Source: Toxonevra muliebris
Lineage: Eukaryota; Arthropoda; Insecta; Diptera; Pallopteridae
DNA length: 64,000 nucleotides
NCBI GenBank assembly: GCA_963691655.1
Contig: OY829326.1
Location: 117,649,388-117,713,387, forward strand
Direction of reading: 5' to 3'
In this document: one piece after another, positions 1 to 12,900 of the stretch
Layout: each line of letters starts with the position of its first letter
Numbering within the stretch: position 1 is the stretch's first letter
Translations under genes and position numbers: made by a program
Notes under the pieces: model-generated
What the model was told of the DNA's origin: nothing
Seen by the model: only the letters and a program-made list of their open reading frames with translations
Databases searched by the model: none

Positions 1-3000
1 CATCCCTGTTGAAAATTACGGTTATAACTAACATGTTGTTTAACAACCCTGGAATATCCATCATGAATTGTCATAATGAAAGAAGATAAGAAACAAAACC
101 AAAGTGTATTAAAATATCTGTTGGTGGAAGAAGTAAGCTAAAAACGAAATTAAAACTAAATCATAAACACCAAATCAAATTGTGAATCGTTTATTCTACT
201 TTTTATTTTTTAATAAACTAACTAAAACTTCTTGGAAAATCTAAAATATGAAGAAAAACAAGCATCAGTTACCATTAGGGATAACACATCCCTAATGGTA
301 TATACTATTTATTCCTTTATTGATAATTTTTTGTAAGCTCAAGACATTTTGCAATCAAATAGCTTTTAATAGTGATGGGAACTATGAGGTAATTTCTACT
401 ATCGATAGTTAGTAACTGAATGATTTTGACTATCTAATGATTTTTATACGTTCCTTAATTCTGTTATACATTAGCTAAGATTTTTATTTTCATTTATTCG
501 ACTATTCATTCAAATAAACATTTCATACAATTTTGTGCTTTTTCTCTGTTTTTTTTTTTTTTAATTTAAAAACCAAACGCTTAAAAATCACCCTTTACAA
601 TCATTTTTTTAAATATTTTTTTTAAATGTTTCACCTCCAACCGCTGAACAGTTTCATTGTGATTAAAAATGTATCGAAGAAGAGACTTAACATCTTGGTC
701 GTTTCATTAGCACAACTAGCTAATTAATAGCTGCGTTTTATTCGAATGAATAATGTAAATCTCATAACACCTTCATGTTTTATTTTTGTTTTTAAATTAA
801 TGTAAAAACCCTACAAAGAACCGCATAACTTCGGTAACCCGAAAACCCAGTGAAATAATGTTGAAAATTGTTATAAATCAATCAAAAATCGACAATCGAA
901 AATTGATGAAAACTTTTAAAAAGTTAAAAAATAATAGTGCAAAAGTTACCATTTAAAACTTGTTCGAGCTTTTCAGTTCCGAAATTGAATAAAAGAACAT
1001 TAAAGAAAACGAATCAAGCGAATATCACAAAAACGACTTAGGTCGAGTTTTGGAGATATTCAATGGCAAGACTAAAATTATACGTAAACTGATATATTTA
1101 TGGAGGAAAGCAGAACCCCATGAGCCAATAACCAGACGCTAAGAAAATGGAGATACATGCGAAAAAGCTTTGTATACAATTCAATATTTTCCTCAAAAAC
1201 TATGAGAACATTTTTGTCCGGGCCTTGAACACAAAAGGAATAAACAGAAGGGACTAATAAATTGGCTAAAAATGGGTGAAAATATGAGACAATTCTCAGT
1301 AGTTCATCATTCTGTGTTTAAAGGATTAGGCAGTAATTTTTTTAAATGAAAGTAATAACCACCTAAGAATTATTACGGAATATTGGAAATTAAAATGTCT
1401 TACCCTAAAATTTACTAGGGTTCAGGTTTAGTGAAGAGCCTATACCGATTTCGACCCAGTACTCATTGAACCTTTTTAATATGTAATGAAAATTTTGAGT
1501 TATGGACTCCAATTTTTTGGAATTCAAAAGTCAAAGTTTAAAAATATGTCGATATTATATTTTTTGTTTCTAGAAGATTGAATACCCAAAACAAGTGTCG
1601 TTATGTTTTCCGTAAGGGTATTTTAAAGCTAAATATATTTTATTAACTTGCATTTGGTAGAATAAAATTTAAACATTTCTAAAAATAACTTTAGATTAAG
1701 TGAATACCTTTCAAATTATGGTAATATAAATTCTGCATTACCGAAATAATTTTAGTTCTGAAAAGCTGAACTGGGATTGACATTCTTAATAGTTTTATGT
1801 ATGTGGATGGGTACGCATAAATAAATACAGTGGAACCCTGATTATTGGATATGAGAATAATTGGAATATGGGCATAAACATCGTTTCCGAATGAGTTTAA
1901 TTTGGAAACTGAATGAATATAGAGTTAAACTCTAGAAGCGCTTGAATTTATATCAGACTTATATTTTTTATCCAATTATAAGGATTCTACTGTATTTTCA
2001 GATTAGGGCAAACGAAATTTTAGTATTATGTAAAAGAAAAAACCATGACATGCTCAAATAATTCTTCAAAATTTTACATATTCGATAGGATGCAGTGCCT
2101 TTGACAGACATACACACACACATTCAACACAACAGACAAACAAATAATAAAAAAATTTAATAATAAATACTTATTCAAAAAAAAAAAAATGATAATAATA
2201 ATAATAAAAAATGTTTACATTTGAAAAAAAACATACAAAGAAAAATAATGCCAGTACATACACGCTTAAGTAAATAAAATAAATTAAAAAAATAAATAAA
2301 TAAAAATATAAGAATGCAAATATAAGGTTGATATATGTATGTAAAACATTTAAAGATTTTGTTGTGAATATTTATGTGTTTCAATCAAGTCTGGACGAAA
2401 TAAAAACAAACACAAAAATCACAACCAAATATAGCAATTACAATTGAACAAATGACAGTTTTAGTTATTTTAATGCAATAGTTAATTGATTAATTGCACC
2501 CATACGTAAATCCAATGAAAATTTTAATTGCCACCATAAATGCTTTGAATTGAAATTTATTACTTTTGAGTGAATCCTTAGATTATTTACATATACAGTT
2601 TGTTCCTATATAATTTACGTATCACAAATTAATTTGTAAGTATCGATCGATTGTGATTTGTTAAAATTTGTTTGTATGTGCAATTTATGTATTTTATTAT
2701 ACAATACCAATAATAAAGAATTGTCAAAAAATAATGGCAAAATAAAATAAATACCTGTATATTTTTTAAATTTAGAATAAAATTATTTATACAAATGATT
2801 AAGATGTGCTTAGTAATCTTGAAAGTATTCAATATTACAGGTACGAATATTTCGCGTAATTTCTGTTGCCAATTAGTTTATAATAAGCTTCAATATTTTT
2901 AACTTCTAGTTAGGATTGCACTCACAAACAAACAGCCACATACATACACACCCACACATAGACACATACATATGTAAGCAAGTAAGTTATTTTGGTTAAT

Positions 3001-3220
3001 TCAAATTATAATAATAATAAATTAAAAAAGAAAATTTTATGGTTTTAATCTATGAGAGAACAAAGTAATAAAAATAAAGAAATGCTAATTTATACAAAAT
3101 TTGTTTTATTTAGCGGGAGAAAGTGGGGCGAAGTGGGATATATTTTAATTATTTTTTTGTTTGTTTATTTATTTGCTAGTGAATCATTATAAAACTTATA
3201 ATTACACAGTGCAACACAAG
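1..3220. other. AT-rich intergenic sequence, no gene recognised
   Basis: The stretch is strongly AT-rich with many homopolymer runs and short TA/CA tracts, for example around 2106-2170 and 2930-2970. The open frames on either strand are short and built of low-complexity Phe/Ile/Lys/Asn codons. No conserved domain, splice-bounded exon or terminal inverted repeat was recognised. Confidence 0.6.
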
Positions 3221-4079
3221 TCATGATTCAACTAAACGGCGACAAGTGGGTAATAGTACTACCATAGCCGGATAAAACCCTCGCTGGGGTTTGCTAGTTT
3301 AGCGACGGTCACGATTCTAGAGAGGGCTGAAATTTTAAAATTTTAGTCAAAAACCGCATGAAATAATGAACCTATGATGAACCTAGTCTTTGAGAACCAA
3401 CAGCAAATTTTACGGAAAATATTTTTTTAAGACACTTTAGCCCATTAAACAAATTTCAGAAAAGTCTCTTTTAATAGAGTTTACAAAGATTTAAGTATTT
3501 CACAAAAATATTTTTCGGATAATTTCACTAAGGCTCACTAAAGACAAAAAGCGCCTACAGGTTAACGGTAAGGCATTAAATTCAACTTTGTTTTAATATG
3601 TGGTTTCAAAAGAAGAAAATTAGACCAATGCGGGGTATGGTGGGGTAATGTGGAACACTTCATTTGCTCAATAAAATTTCAACAAATTGTTTTTTATTTT
3701 AAATTAAAAAAAACGATAAGAAAATATGAAAAACAATGCCGGCCGGTGTACTTCGTTCGTAATTTCAAACCATTGTTAAACAACTATAAACAGTAGCGTA
3801 TAATCATAGTCAAAAATAAGGTGTCCTTTAAATAAACTGTCCTTTAGTGCCAAGCCTTTCTTATGGTATTAAAGTATAGTTCAGTTAAAGTACATTTATC
3901 TGAAGAAAATAGTAAAATCTATGTGGAAATAAATTTTCATGCAAGTGCCATATAAACATAGTAATCCACATTAACCCACTCGAAGTTTCTCGCATTGTTC
4001 AAATTGAAGCCGTTGAAAAATTGCGTCATTTTACTTCAGACTTTGCGAAATGATACAGACCGATGATATCTGCGCAATA

Positions 4080-4995
4080 AAAACTGCACAGGGCTGACCT
4101 CTACACGTCATTTAAAATCAAACAAGGTTTCAGACTAGGTTGGTCTCTATCGTACGACTTTTCCAAACTTATGTTCAAGAAAATGATTCAAGCTGTAAAC
4201 AGGTAGCGACGTATTCTCCACAAGATCCAAATCACATCAGGTTACTGATAGAGCCAGAATATTTTGTTTCATGAGGCGACCAAATGGGAGATCAGGGAAG
4301 TAAATCATATGAATGACAAAAGTATAGGAGGGAAGGTCTCAGTTATAGAAATTTTAGCTCTGAACTTGCCTGTGATACAAAAAGAAGTTTCAGACATCAT
4401 GCGAATTCTTCAACCTTTAGTAAATGTCAATAAATAAAGAGTGACGTAGTTTTGGACAAAATATCACTGTTGGCAATTATACTTTTGAAGTCGTCAAGGA
4501 TTTGGTTTATCATTAACACCAACAATAACGTCAGCCTCAAACAGAGATCAAACAAAGATTAGATCCAGCCAACAGGTGTTACTATGGGCTAAGTAGGTTG
4601 TTGAAAAAAAAGTAGAGCCTCTCTCTCAAAGGACGAAAAAAACGTTCTATAAGTCCCTCATTCTTAACGTCATAATGGATGGCGTTGAAATTGACCACTA
4701 ATGATGAGAGGCTTTTAAGAGCATTCATACACCGCAAGACCTATGGTCCAATATGTACCGTATAAGACGGAATCATGAGCTGTTTGAGCAGTACGTCGTA
4801 TGCGCTTGACGTAGCCAAGCACAACAAAATGCACTTATAAAAAAGCGACTTCGCTGGCTAGGTGTTTTATTCGACCTATGGCGTTGAAAAGCGCAGAAAG
4901 AGACGTTCTAATCTCCGTTGAAAAGACCAGGTACAGGGAAACTTGGCCTTACTAACTAGCACTAGTCCAACTGGCGAAGCTTTATTGGACCGGCA
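4080..4995 (+). mobile_element. decayed LINE (non-LTR) reverse-transcriptase relic
   Basis: Conceptual translation in shifting frames gives the order of pieces typical of the C-terminal half of an insect non-LTR reverse transcriptase. Near 4090-4140 there is a piece resembling the segment before the catalytic YADD box (LYTSFKIKQGFRLG). Near 4480 comes NYTFEVVK, near 4575 NRCYYGL, near 4720 RLLRAF..RKTYGP, and near 4850 the RLRWLG-type tail followed by KDQVQGNLALL. The frame is broken by many stops and shifts and the catalytic YADD box is not visible, so it is an inactive relic. A shorter copy of the same tail lies at 8776-8935. Confidence 0.6.
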
Positions 4996-5146
4996 AGGAC
5001 AGATCATCAGTTGTAATGCCAGCTAAGTATGTAAGTACCGACACACTCTTTTGCTTTATTAACCCTTTCCCCATAGGAACAATTTGGAAGGGGACCATTT
5101 TGAGTAAGAAAGGGATTTGAAATCATGGGCGATGGAAATTGGGATG

Positions 5147-5587
5147 CTATGAAATCAATCGGAATCTTAACTTTTCGAAATGAAAATCGCATTCTTTGTT
5201 TTGAAAAAACGAAAACGAATCGAAAAAAACGGCTACCATTGGAAAGAAAGTGTTAAGACAATTAAAAAGTGGTTGGGCAAAAATTGGGTCATTCATTATG
5301 GGAGATGCAGTCGGGCCTAGTGATATTTGAGCCTGATATTTACTGAACCTATTGTAGACAGAATTACGAGTATATCTGGCTATGCAATCTACTATTAACT
5401 CACTCTTTTCTATACATTTAAAAAATTGAACCTCTAAAAGGATCCTCTTACTTGCCAAAAATTCAAAATGGCTACTTTTTGAAAAAATGCATCTACCTCT
5501 AAATACTTCTACCATGGTATGAACTATTAAAAAATCAGTTCGAAAATAATTAAGAAATTCTTTAAAATAATTTTTTTTGGTGGCCAT
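5147..5587 (-). other. unrecognised 146-codon open frame
   Basis: This is the longest uninterrupted frame in the first 6.9 kb. It starts with Met and is rich in Phe, Ser and aromatic residues, with no signal peptide, membrane segment or family motif that I recognise. It has no splice-supported neighbour exon and lies next to LINE debris. Its length is unusual for such AT-rich sequence, but it is more likely chance or transposon-derived than a gene. Confidence 0.12.
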
Positions 5588-5599
5588 TCATTCTCTTCG

Positions 5600-6979
5600 T
5601 AGGACAGATAATTATATGGATATAACACAGAAAGAGGAAAACACACTGAAGTAGCAAAATCCGAACTGGTCCTTAGCCCCTACCTATCTCCACTTTGTAT
5701 TTGGTAAAAAATAATAAAATCCAAAGAAATTAAAATTATAATAAACCACACTGTCAAATCGTTCGAATGAACTTCTTGTTTTGTCAAGTATTTGACTTTT
5801 AAAGGACTGCAAAACTTAAATCCATAACTCCATTCCAGTATCCAAATTGCATTTAATTGCATTGACTGGAAATTAAAAATCATTATCTAACCCAAAATAT
5901 TATGGCATTAGGAAAGAAAATTGTACACATTGACTACCTTGAAAAGTAATTTTGGAAAACTAAATAGATCCAAGAGAATTAAAAGCAAGGACGTGATCGC
6001 TGTAAAAGATACGCCCAAAAATGGTACACAACTGTCCGAAAATTTTTTTAAAAATTATATTTTGCTACTCTATAACTACTATCGACTATCCACTTTGATA
6101 ATTTTTACTATTCCTTTTGTTTATACTTAACTAATCTTTTTTTATGTATTCAATTCAATTCAAATATTTGTTTCTTAAACATTTCAAACTTTTAACGAAT
6201 TTATGTATATGAATAAATATGAAAACAGAAATCATTGACCTAAAACAATACTTTATATACATATACCTAAATATATAAATAGTAAATCCCCATTATTGCA
6301 AATTGAATTATTTAAAGACCTGTTTCTCAGAACAAATTTAAACTTTTCGGTTTTGAGTTCGAAGTTTAAGTTTAAACCTGCACAAAAAAACTGATACTAA
6401 GCAGGAATTTATCGATTTTTTATTATTATTTCTTTTATAAAAAATAATACAAATATAAAAAAAAAAAATGTAACAAGAAAATTTTACAAAACTTTATTAT
6501 GATAAGAGCCGTTCACAAACCAAAACGATTAATTTGACAATTTCCAAAAAAAAAAAACATTCTTTCAATGCTTAGGCTGCAGTAATAAAAAATAAATTTC
6601 TTTCGATATTTAAACATTTCCCATACTACTTAATTTTAGTTGCTTAATTTGGGGAATTTGTGTTGTGAACTTAACCGATTTGGCCAATGAGCGCCTTGAC
6701 TTAATTATACATAGTGATTCTTCTTATAATCGCACAATTCTTTAAATAAATTTTTAAAATGTAAGTATCGTATGTGAACTATGTATATGTAGAATATAAC
6801 AGTAGCGATAAATAAAAAATAATAATTTTAGCAATTAATTTTAGGTACTTTTCATAATAACAATATATAATAATAATAATAAAACTTAATCTCTAATCTA
6901 ATCTAATAAAACAAAATAAAATATATGAAGCAAAAAAATATATATAACAAACATAGTATGTAGGTAATTCTTCATGTAT
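5600..6979. other. AT-rich 3' flank of the GST gene
   Basis: Nothing coding was recognised. The stretch holds A/T runs and short trinucleotide tracts and presumably contains the 3' untranslated region and polyadenylation site of the glutathione S-transferase gene, which ends at 6980 on the minus strand. The exact cleavage site cannot be assigned. Confidence 0.5.
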
Positions 6980-9900
6980 TTACTGCTTCAACGAAACCGC
7001 TTCAGGGCTACGCTTATCGGCATTTTTCACTTTGTTTTCAAATTCCTCCGAAACCTCTTTGTAGAAGGGGCCAAGTTCAGTTTTCACCGCTTCATACCAT
7101 CTAGTAAGTTTGACACGATGATTAAAAGGATTGTAGCCCAGGGTTTCTGTTCAGAAAAAATGAGCAAATAGGAATAATATAAATAATTAATATCAACTAC
7201 ATGTTCTGTATATTTTTATGAACACATACTTGGTTGATCGATTTCGCATATTGCCATAAGATCGGCATATGAAATGTTGTCGCCAATCATGAACTTCTTT
7301 GAGTTTAAAAATAACTTCTCGAAATCGTTTAATGTATGATCGAGTCGTTCAGTTGCGTTATTGACCTGTTGTTGTTTTTAATATTATTTGTTGTTGATGA
7401 TGGTGTTGGTATTGGTATTGGTGTTGATGTTGGTGTTGATTGGCGGCGAATATGAAAATGAAAGCATAAAATGAAAAAATAAGAAGAAACAAAGAAATAA
7501 ACCACAAATACATAGTAAAACAAAAGAAACCTTCAAAAATAACGGTCATTGTCAAGGTTAGAAAAGTTATTGCCACATAATTTTTTTGTTTTACTTTTCT
7601 CTCTCTCTTTTTATTTTTGTTTCCAGCTTGTATTTTCGAATTTACGACATATTAACTCACATTATTCTGATTTGGATGCGTCTTATGCAAATATGGCACT
7701 AACCACTTCTCCTGGAAGTAATCAGTACAAGATACTCCCATATTGCGTTGTTGCCATTCGAGAAACTCATCGATGCGGCTGCGTCCAAGATTACGTCGTG
7801 GATACCAATGTTCGGGTACAATTTTCTCACGTACCAAATGTCGGAAAATGGCTACACTCTCCGATAGCATGAAACCATGATCGGTAATGGCGGGTAAATG
7901 CTTAAAGCGATTGACTTTATCACGAAATTCGCCGGTAAGGTGTTCGCCTGAAAGATGGAAAGAAAAAGTGTAAACATGAGTTGAATTTAGACTTTAAAAT
8001 ATTTAGTAAACATTTTTTGACTTAAGTATACTGCTAATATTTGTGTCAAAAAAAAGAATTTTAATATACTTTTTTCGAGGTTAGCACGTGTCGTAGGTTT
8101 AGTCAAGCAGAAAAAAACTGCATACTCAGAATTTTGAATTGAGCCTCAAAATCTGGACTTAGGGCCAAAAAACCCCATTTTCGATAGGTTAAAGCATATA
8201 CTTGCCCGTACCTTTATTTTTATTTATTCGATGGGTAAATTTTTATATTTTATTCAAAGGAGGACATTTAGTTGCTGACAATGATATATAAATTGATATT
8301 TTTTATTCTTCTATCTCAATTTCCATTTAGTTAGTTTTAGTTGAAGTTTGATTGAAATTTTTGCGAATTTTTAGAATAAAGACTAAAAATGTTTACTACA
8401 TGGTTACATTGGTATGCGCTGCTCGACGAACACATCGCATTTCTCTCGTGATCGGCTGAGGTGAGTACATTGAGCTCGTTGCAGTGTTTTTGGTCAAAAT
8501 GTACTCCAAGGTGAATTTATACCAGGTGGAGTTACCAGCAACTCCATGGTGAAATCATATATAAGATTACAACAATTTCACCTTGGCAAAAACAGCAAAT
8601 CTTTGTTGTTGCGTCAGATACATAAAATATCATCTTTAATGTTGCGGCCATAACAGCGGCATGCAGTAAATGACAAAATGGGGAAAAACGTAGACAAACA
8701 ATCAAAAGTAAAGAATGATTTTAATATTTTTTTTAATTTTACCTATGAAGCAACGTTTGGGCAATTGAAAAGCAGATCCCTTTCACGCCGAAAGAAAATA
8801 ATGTAGTGATGAGATGTGGACGATGACGACCAATGATAGGAAGTTGTTGGGAGCATTCGGGAGAAAAATACTACGATTTATTGAGGCGACCAAGACCGAT
8901 CATCGGTTGTAGTGCCAACTGTGTAAGTAAGAAGCCACGTTATAGTCTAAAATTCAATCAAGACAAGTGAACTGAATCGAATAAGTTCAACTCGCTAACT
9001 GGCAATAACTGAAAAATACCCAGTATTGGCTTAAAGTAGTTACTACACAGCACACATTTTTAGAATTGAAATATAAATTTCGATTTCAATCGAAAATTAG
9101 AATTGGTATAGCACTGGGTGGAATAGTGAGGTGGACCTATTTTAATCAATTTTTAGGGTTTAAACAAGTTTTAACTGTTATGAGCTTAATTTAAAAATAA
9201 ACTCTGGGAAATTAAAAACTTATTCACGATAAGACCCGAAAACCCGTTTAAATTGGTTAAGATATACATATTAACTTTATTGCCCAACACTTGAATTTTT
9301 TGAAAATTTCTCTGAAACGCCGAGTCGTCCAAGCTAATATTTCCGAAACAGAGTAGAAGTTCGGTTGATTTTGTTATACTCCGTCCATTTTATCTAATAG
9401 ATAAAAACAAGCAAATATAATAAATACACTTAATAAAATTCTATATGTGTGTCAAACCTGGTGTATAACATAAGAAACTTACATTTTCTAATTTTATTAT
9501 ATGTAAGTACCTTGGGATTCACATATTTTTTTTAAATCTATGTTTATAAAAATTTCAAAATAAGGTCATGGGAATTATAAATAATAAAAATATTTGTATA
9601 GCATGAGAGCTATGAAGACACACGATACTATAGCGTGATATACTCATGCCGACAATTTATAATTTGTTGTGCAAAAATCGATTTCAACGTGATTTGTTAG
9701 ATAAGTTCAAGCAACTTTGTACTTCAACTTATATACTTAAATAGTTTAAAAAACGTTTTGGTTAGTTAGTAACTATTATCAAACAAAAATATATTTTATG
9801 GGCTCATTTAATAGAAAGCATATATCAATAACTTAGAAAGTTGCTGTTGTCTAATCGTATGAATCGATAACATTCATTTAAACATGAACAAAAATAAAAC

Positions 9901-12900
9901 CAAAACAAAATAAAATAGCATTTCTGAGTAATATTTTATAATATAAACAAAAAAATGTCAAATTAAAAACAAATTTAATCTAGAGTGCTATTTTTGTTTA
10001 TTTTTTTATTATTTTTTTTTTTTTTTGCCTTATCAATAAAATGATAAAGAAACAAACAAACAACAAAATTAGTTCACGACAGGTTCAAAATTTGTGCTTA
10101 ATTACATTATTTTTTTTTTTATTAATGCCAATGGAAAATAAAGGATTTCTTCATTTTTTGAGGTTTGTTGCCATTTAAACCGTAATTATCATATCTCGAC
10201 GGAGGTAAATTTCGATATTCCAATTAAAAACATTTATTTTATCTTTTAGCAGGTGGAAAAGATTCTTATCCTTTTTTTAACTGACTCATTGAATGTCATA
10301 GAGTCAAACGTGGGGGAAATGTTTAGACTTGATAAATCAAGATAGGAATTGGTAATAGCAGATATGGGGTGGGTAAAAGCAAACACAACATTTTAAAAGA
10401 TACTCGTACTTAAATAGAGTACGTGTCATCACAATGGGCCCAAGTTCATAGATTTAAATGTTTCAATTAATATTCACTGAGACAATAACATATTACTGCT
10501 ACTACTTCGACTACTAAGGAGTGATTTAGAGAAAATTTGGCCACTTTCGTTAAAGTATTATTGCAAGATCGCTTGGATGATCAGCTCATAATTTAGCATG
10601 TTGATTTAAGCGTTAGTGTTCTATAATACTATGTTCCCATTGAGCAGAAATTGAGTAGTTTCGATAGATTCTATGGTTTCGGCTGAAACGAAACCACGGA
10701 AATAAAGTGGTTTCAACGTAACTGTGTTGAAATCGAGTAAAAAATCAAATGCAACCTGCGTGAATGCGTTCACTGGAATAAATATTGAAATGAATTTGCT
10801 CTGATATTTCTATATAAAATATAAATAAAAGAAATTTGAGGAGTGCGCGGGAAGAGGATCTCATAGCCCGGGTTAGGGCAGAAAAAGTGGAGGAGCTGCG
10901 TAGTTAGTGCCAAAAAACGGCAATACATATGAACAAATAGCGGAAGAGCTGCGACAGTAAAGCATGGAACAGAATGTGAAGCGTGAAGTATGCAGCTGAA
11001 GCAGAGAATCTAGTGTAGCAAACGACGAAGCGCGACAAAGAAACATATGAACAGAAAGTGCACTTCTGAAGCTCACTGAAGCTTTTAAATTATAAAACAA
11101 ATAAATTCTTTTACAAGTTCTATAAATAATTCAGTGTATTCTTCCACTTTTTTATTTTGACAATCAGTTGTTATGCTTGAAGCGCGACAAAGTTGAAAAG
11201 TTTCTATTCTCCTACGCACTTTTATTTCGCATTCAAATGGTAAAGACCGAAATATTTAGCAATAATTTTCCAAGAAATAAACAATGAACTGTCAAACGAG
11301 ACCATTGTTATTATTTGAAAGAAGATGACTCGAAAGTCAGGCACTGCGACCTATAAGATCTATTGTACCAAAGCCCCAAGAAAGAAAGAAAGAAAGGCGG
11401 AGAGAAAGAAAGATAGATAAGAAATATACCCAAGCCGAGAATCGAACTCAGGTCTTGCAGAGATAAGAGTCTGGCACTCAGCCACTAGACCACAGTGGCG
11501 ATGGTAGGACCTACAGTTTAACGCCGATTCCGAACAGCTGTTTGGCAAGTTTTTATCAGCTCGGTGATTTTGCCATTACCAACCAAGGTGTGTACTTGTA
11601 CACATTCTTATAATTCTCATCCACTTCATATCGATAGTGAATATAAGAAGTTTATGAGAATTAACCACCAGACCAAGACGGGAATCGAACCCGCAACCTT
11701 CTGAATGAAAGTCTAGTGCACTATCCACTAGACAATCGAGGTCGTAAAAAAAAAAACGAAACCATAATCGACACCAAATTCACAATGTGAACGATTGCTA
11801 TTTCGTTCAAAATCATTTGCCAAAACTACGCAATTTAGGCTCAGTGAGAACATAGTATTATATATTGGCGCATTTGTCGGTTAAAATTACGTTCGAGAAG
11901 AAACCCAAAGTTGTACCCAAAGGATCCAAGATTATATAAAAAAGGTGAAATGGGGTGGCTATTAGGTAAAGGTAAGTAAACGATAAGTAAAAGATTGTTA
12001 ACGAAAAAGGTAAGTTTAAAGCAGTAAGAGATTTAAAAAAGGTCGGTAATTCAGGTACAATTTATTTTAAATTTTTATCTAGATTGATTATTATTATTAG
12101 TTATTTTAAGAATTGTTATTAATTAATTTTCAATAAATTTAAATTAAATTTTTTAATTTAATTTCTTATATTGGCGAAACAATTATCGGTGTCTAAAATT
12201 TTAAGAAGTGCAAAATTAAAAGTGCGACTATTTTGGCGAACATTAGGCAGTCATCTCTAACAAATTAAATTACCAGCTCAGGAATACGAAGCTTTTTATT
12301 ATATGAGTAAAGCTTGATAAATATTTTTCCCTGTAAAAATCGGTTCCGCAAGCTTCTCTTCTGATTGTCTTTCAAATTTTTAGCTATTCTGTACCACTTG
12401 TAACTACTAATTCTCTACCCTAGGTGACTCTAGCTAATTTATATATCTTTTTTCGTGATGTATGTATGAACGTATGTATATATATGTATTGCATTTAGCA
12501 ACCCATTTCCACAAAATGAAAGTACAATTATAATTTTATGACGCACTCTTCGATTATATAATAAATTTTATGGTCTATGCGCTATTGCAATGAAATCTAT
12601 ATTATTATTTTTCTGTAAACAATATTGTATTAATAACTAAAACCACTTAAGACCATAACTACATCTAGATTAAATTGTTCTCAAGATAACACAATGCAAT
12701 GAAAGTCGGCTTTCAACAAAATTCCGTGTAGTAATGCAACTTTACTACTTTACAGCAATGTTCTGATAACTTGAAATACTGAACCCAACATTTTTCAAAT
12801 CAAAATATTTCCAAAGTCCGAAATTATCCGAAAATAGTAGAAAAGTTCTATTTCAAAAACTAAACATCACCATTCAAAATTTATTCTCAGTTTTGCATTT

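Noticed and set aside
10860..11100. GC-richer block with repeated CATATGAACA motifs, suspected retroelement gag
   Set aside because: No recognisable zinc knuckle, protease or RT motif on either strand; left unassigned.
11671..11743. Functional tRNA-Glu gene (minus strand)
   Set aside because: The acceptor and anticodon stems have several mismatches and the unit is attached to a repeat body that is present elsewhere; a SINE is a better explanation.
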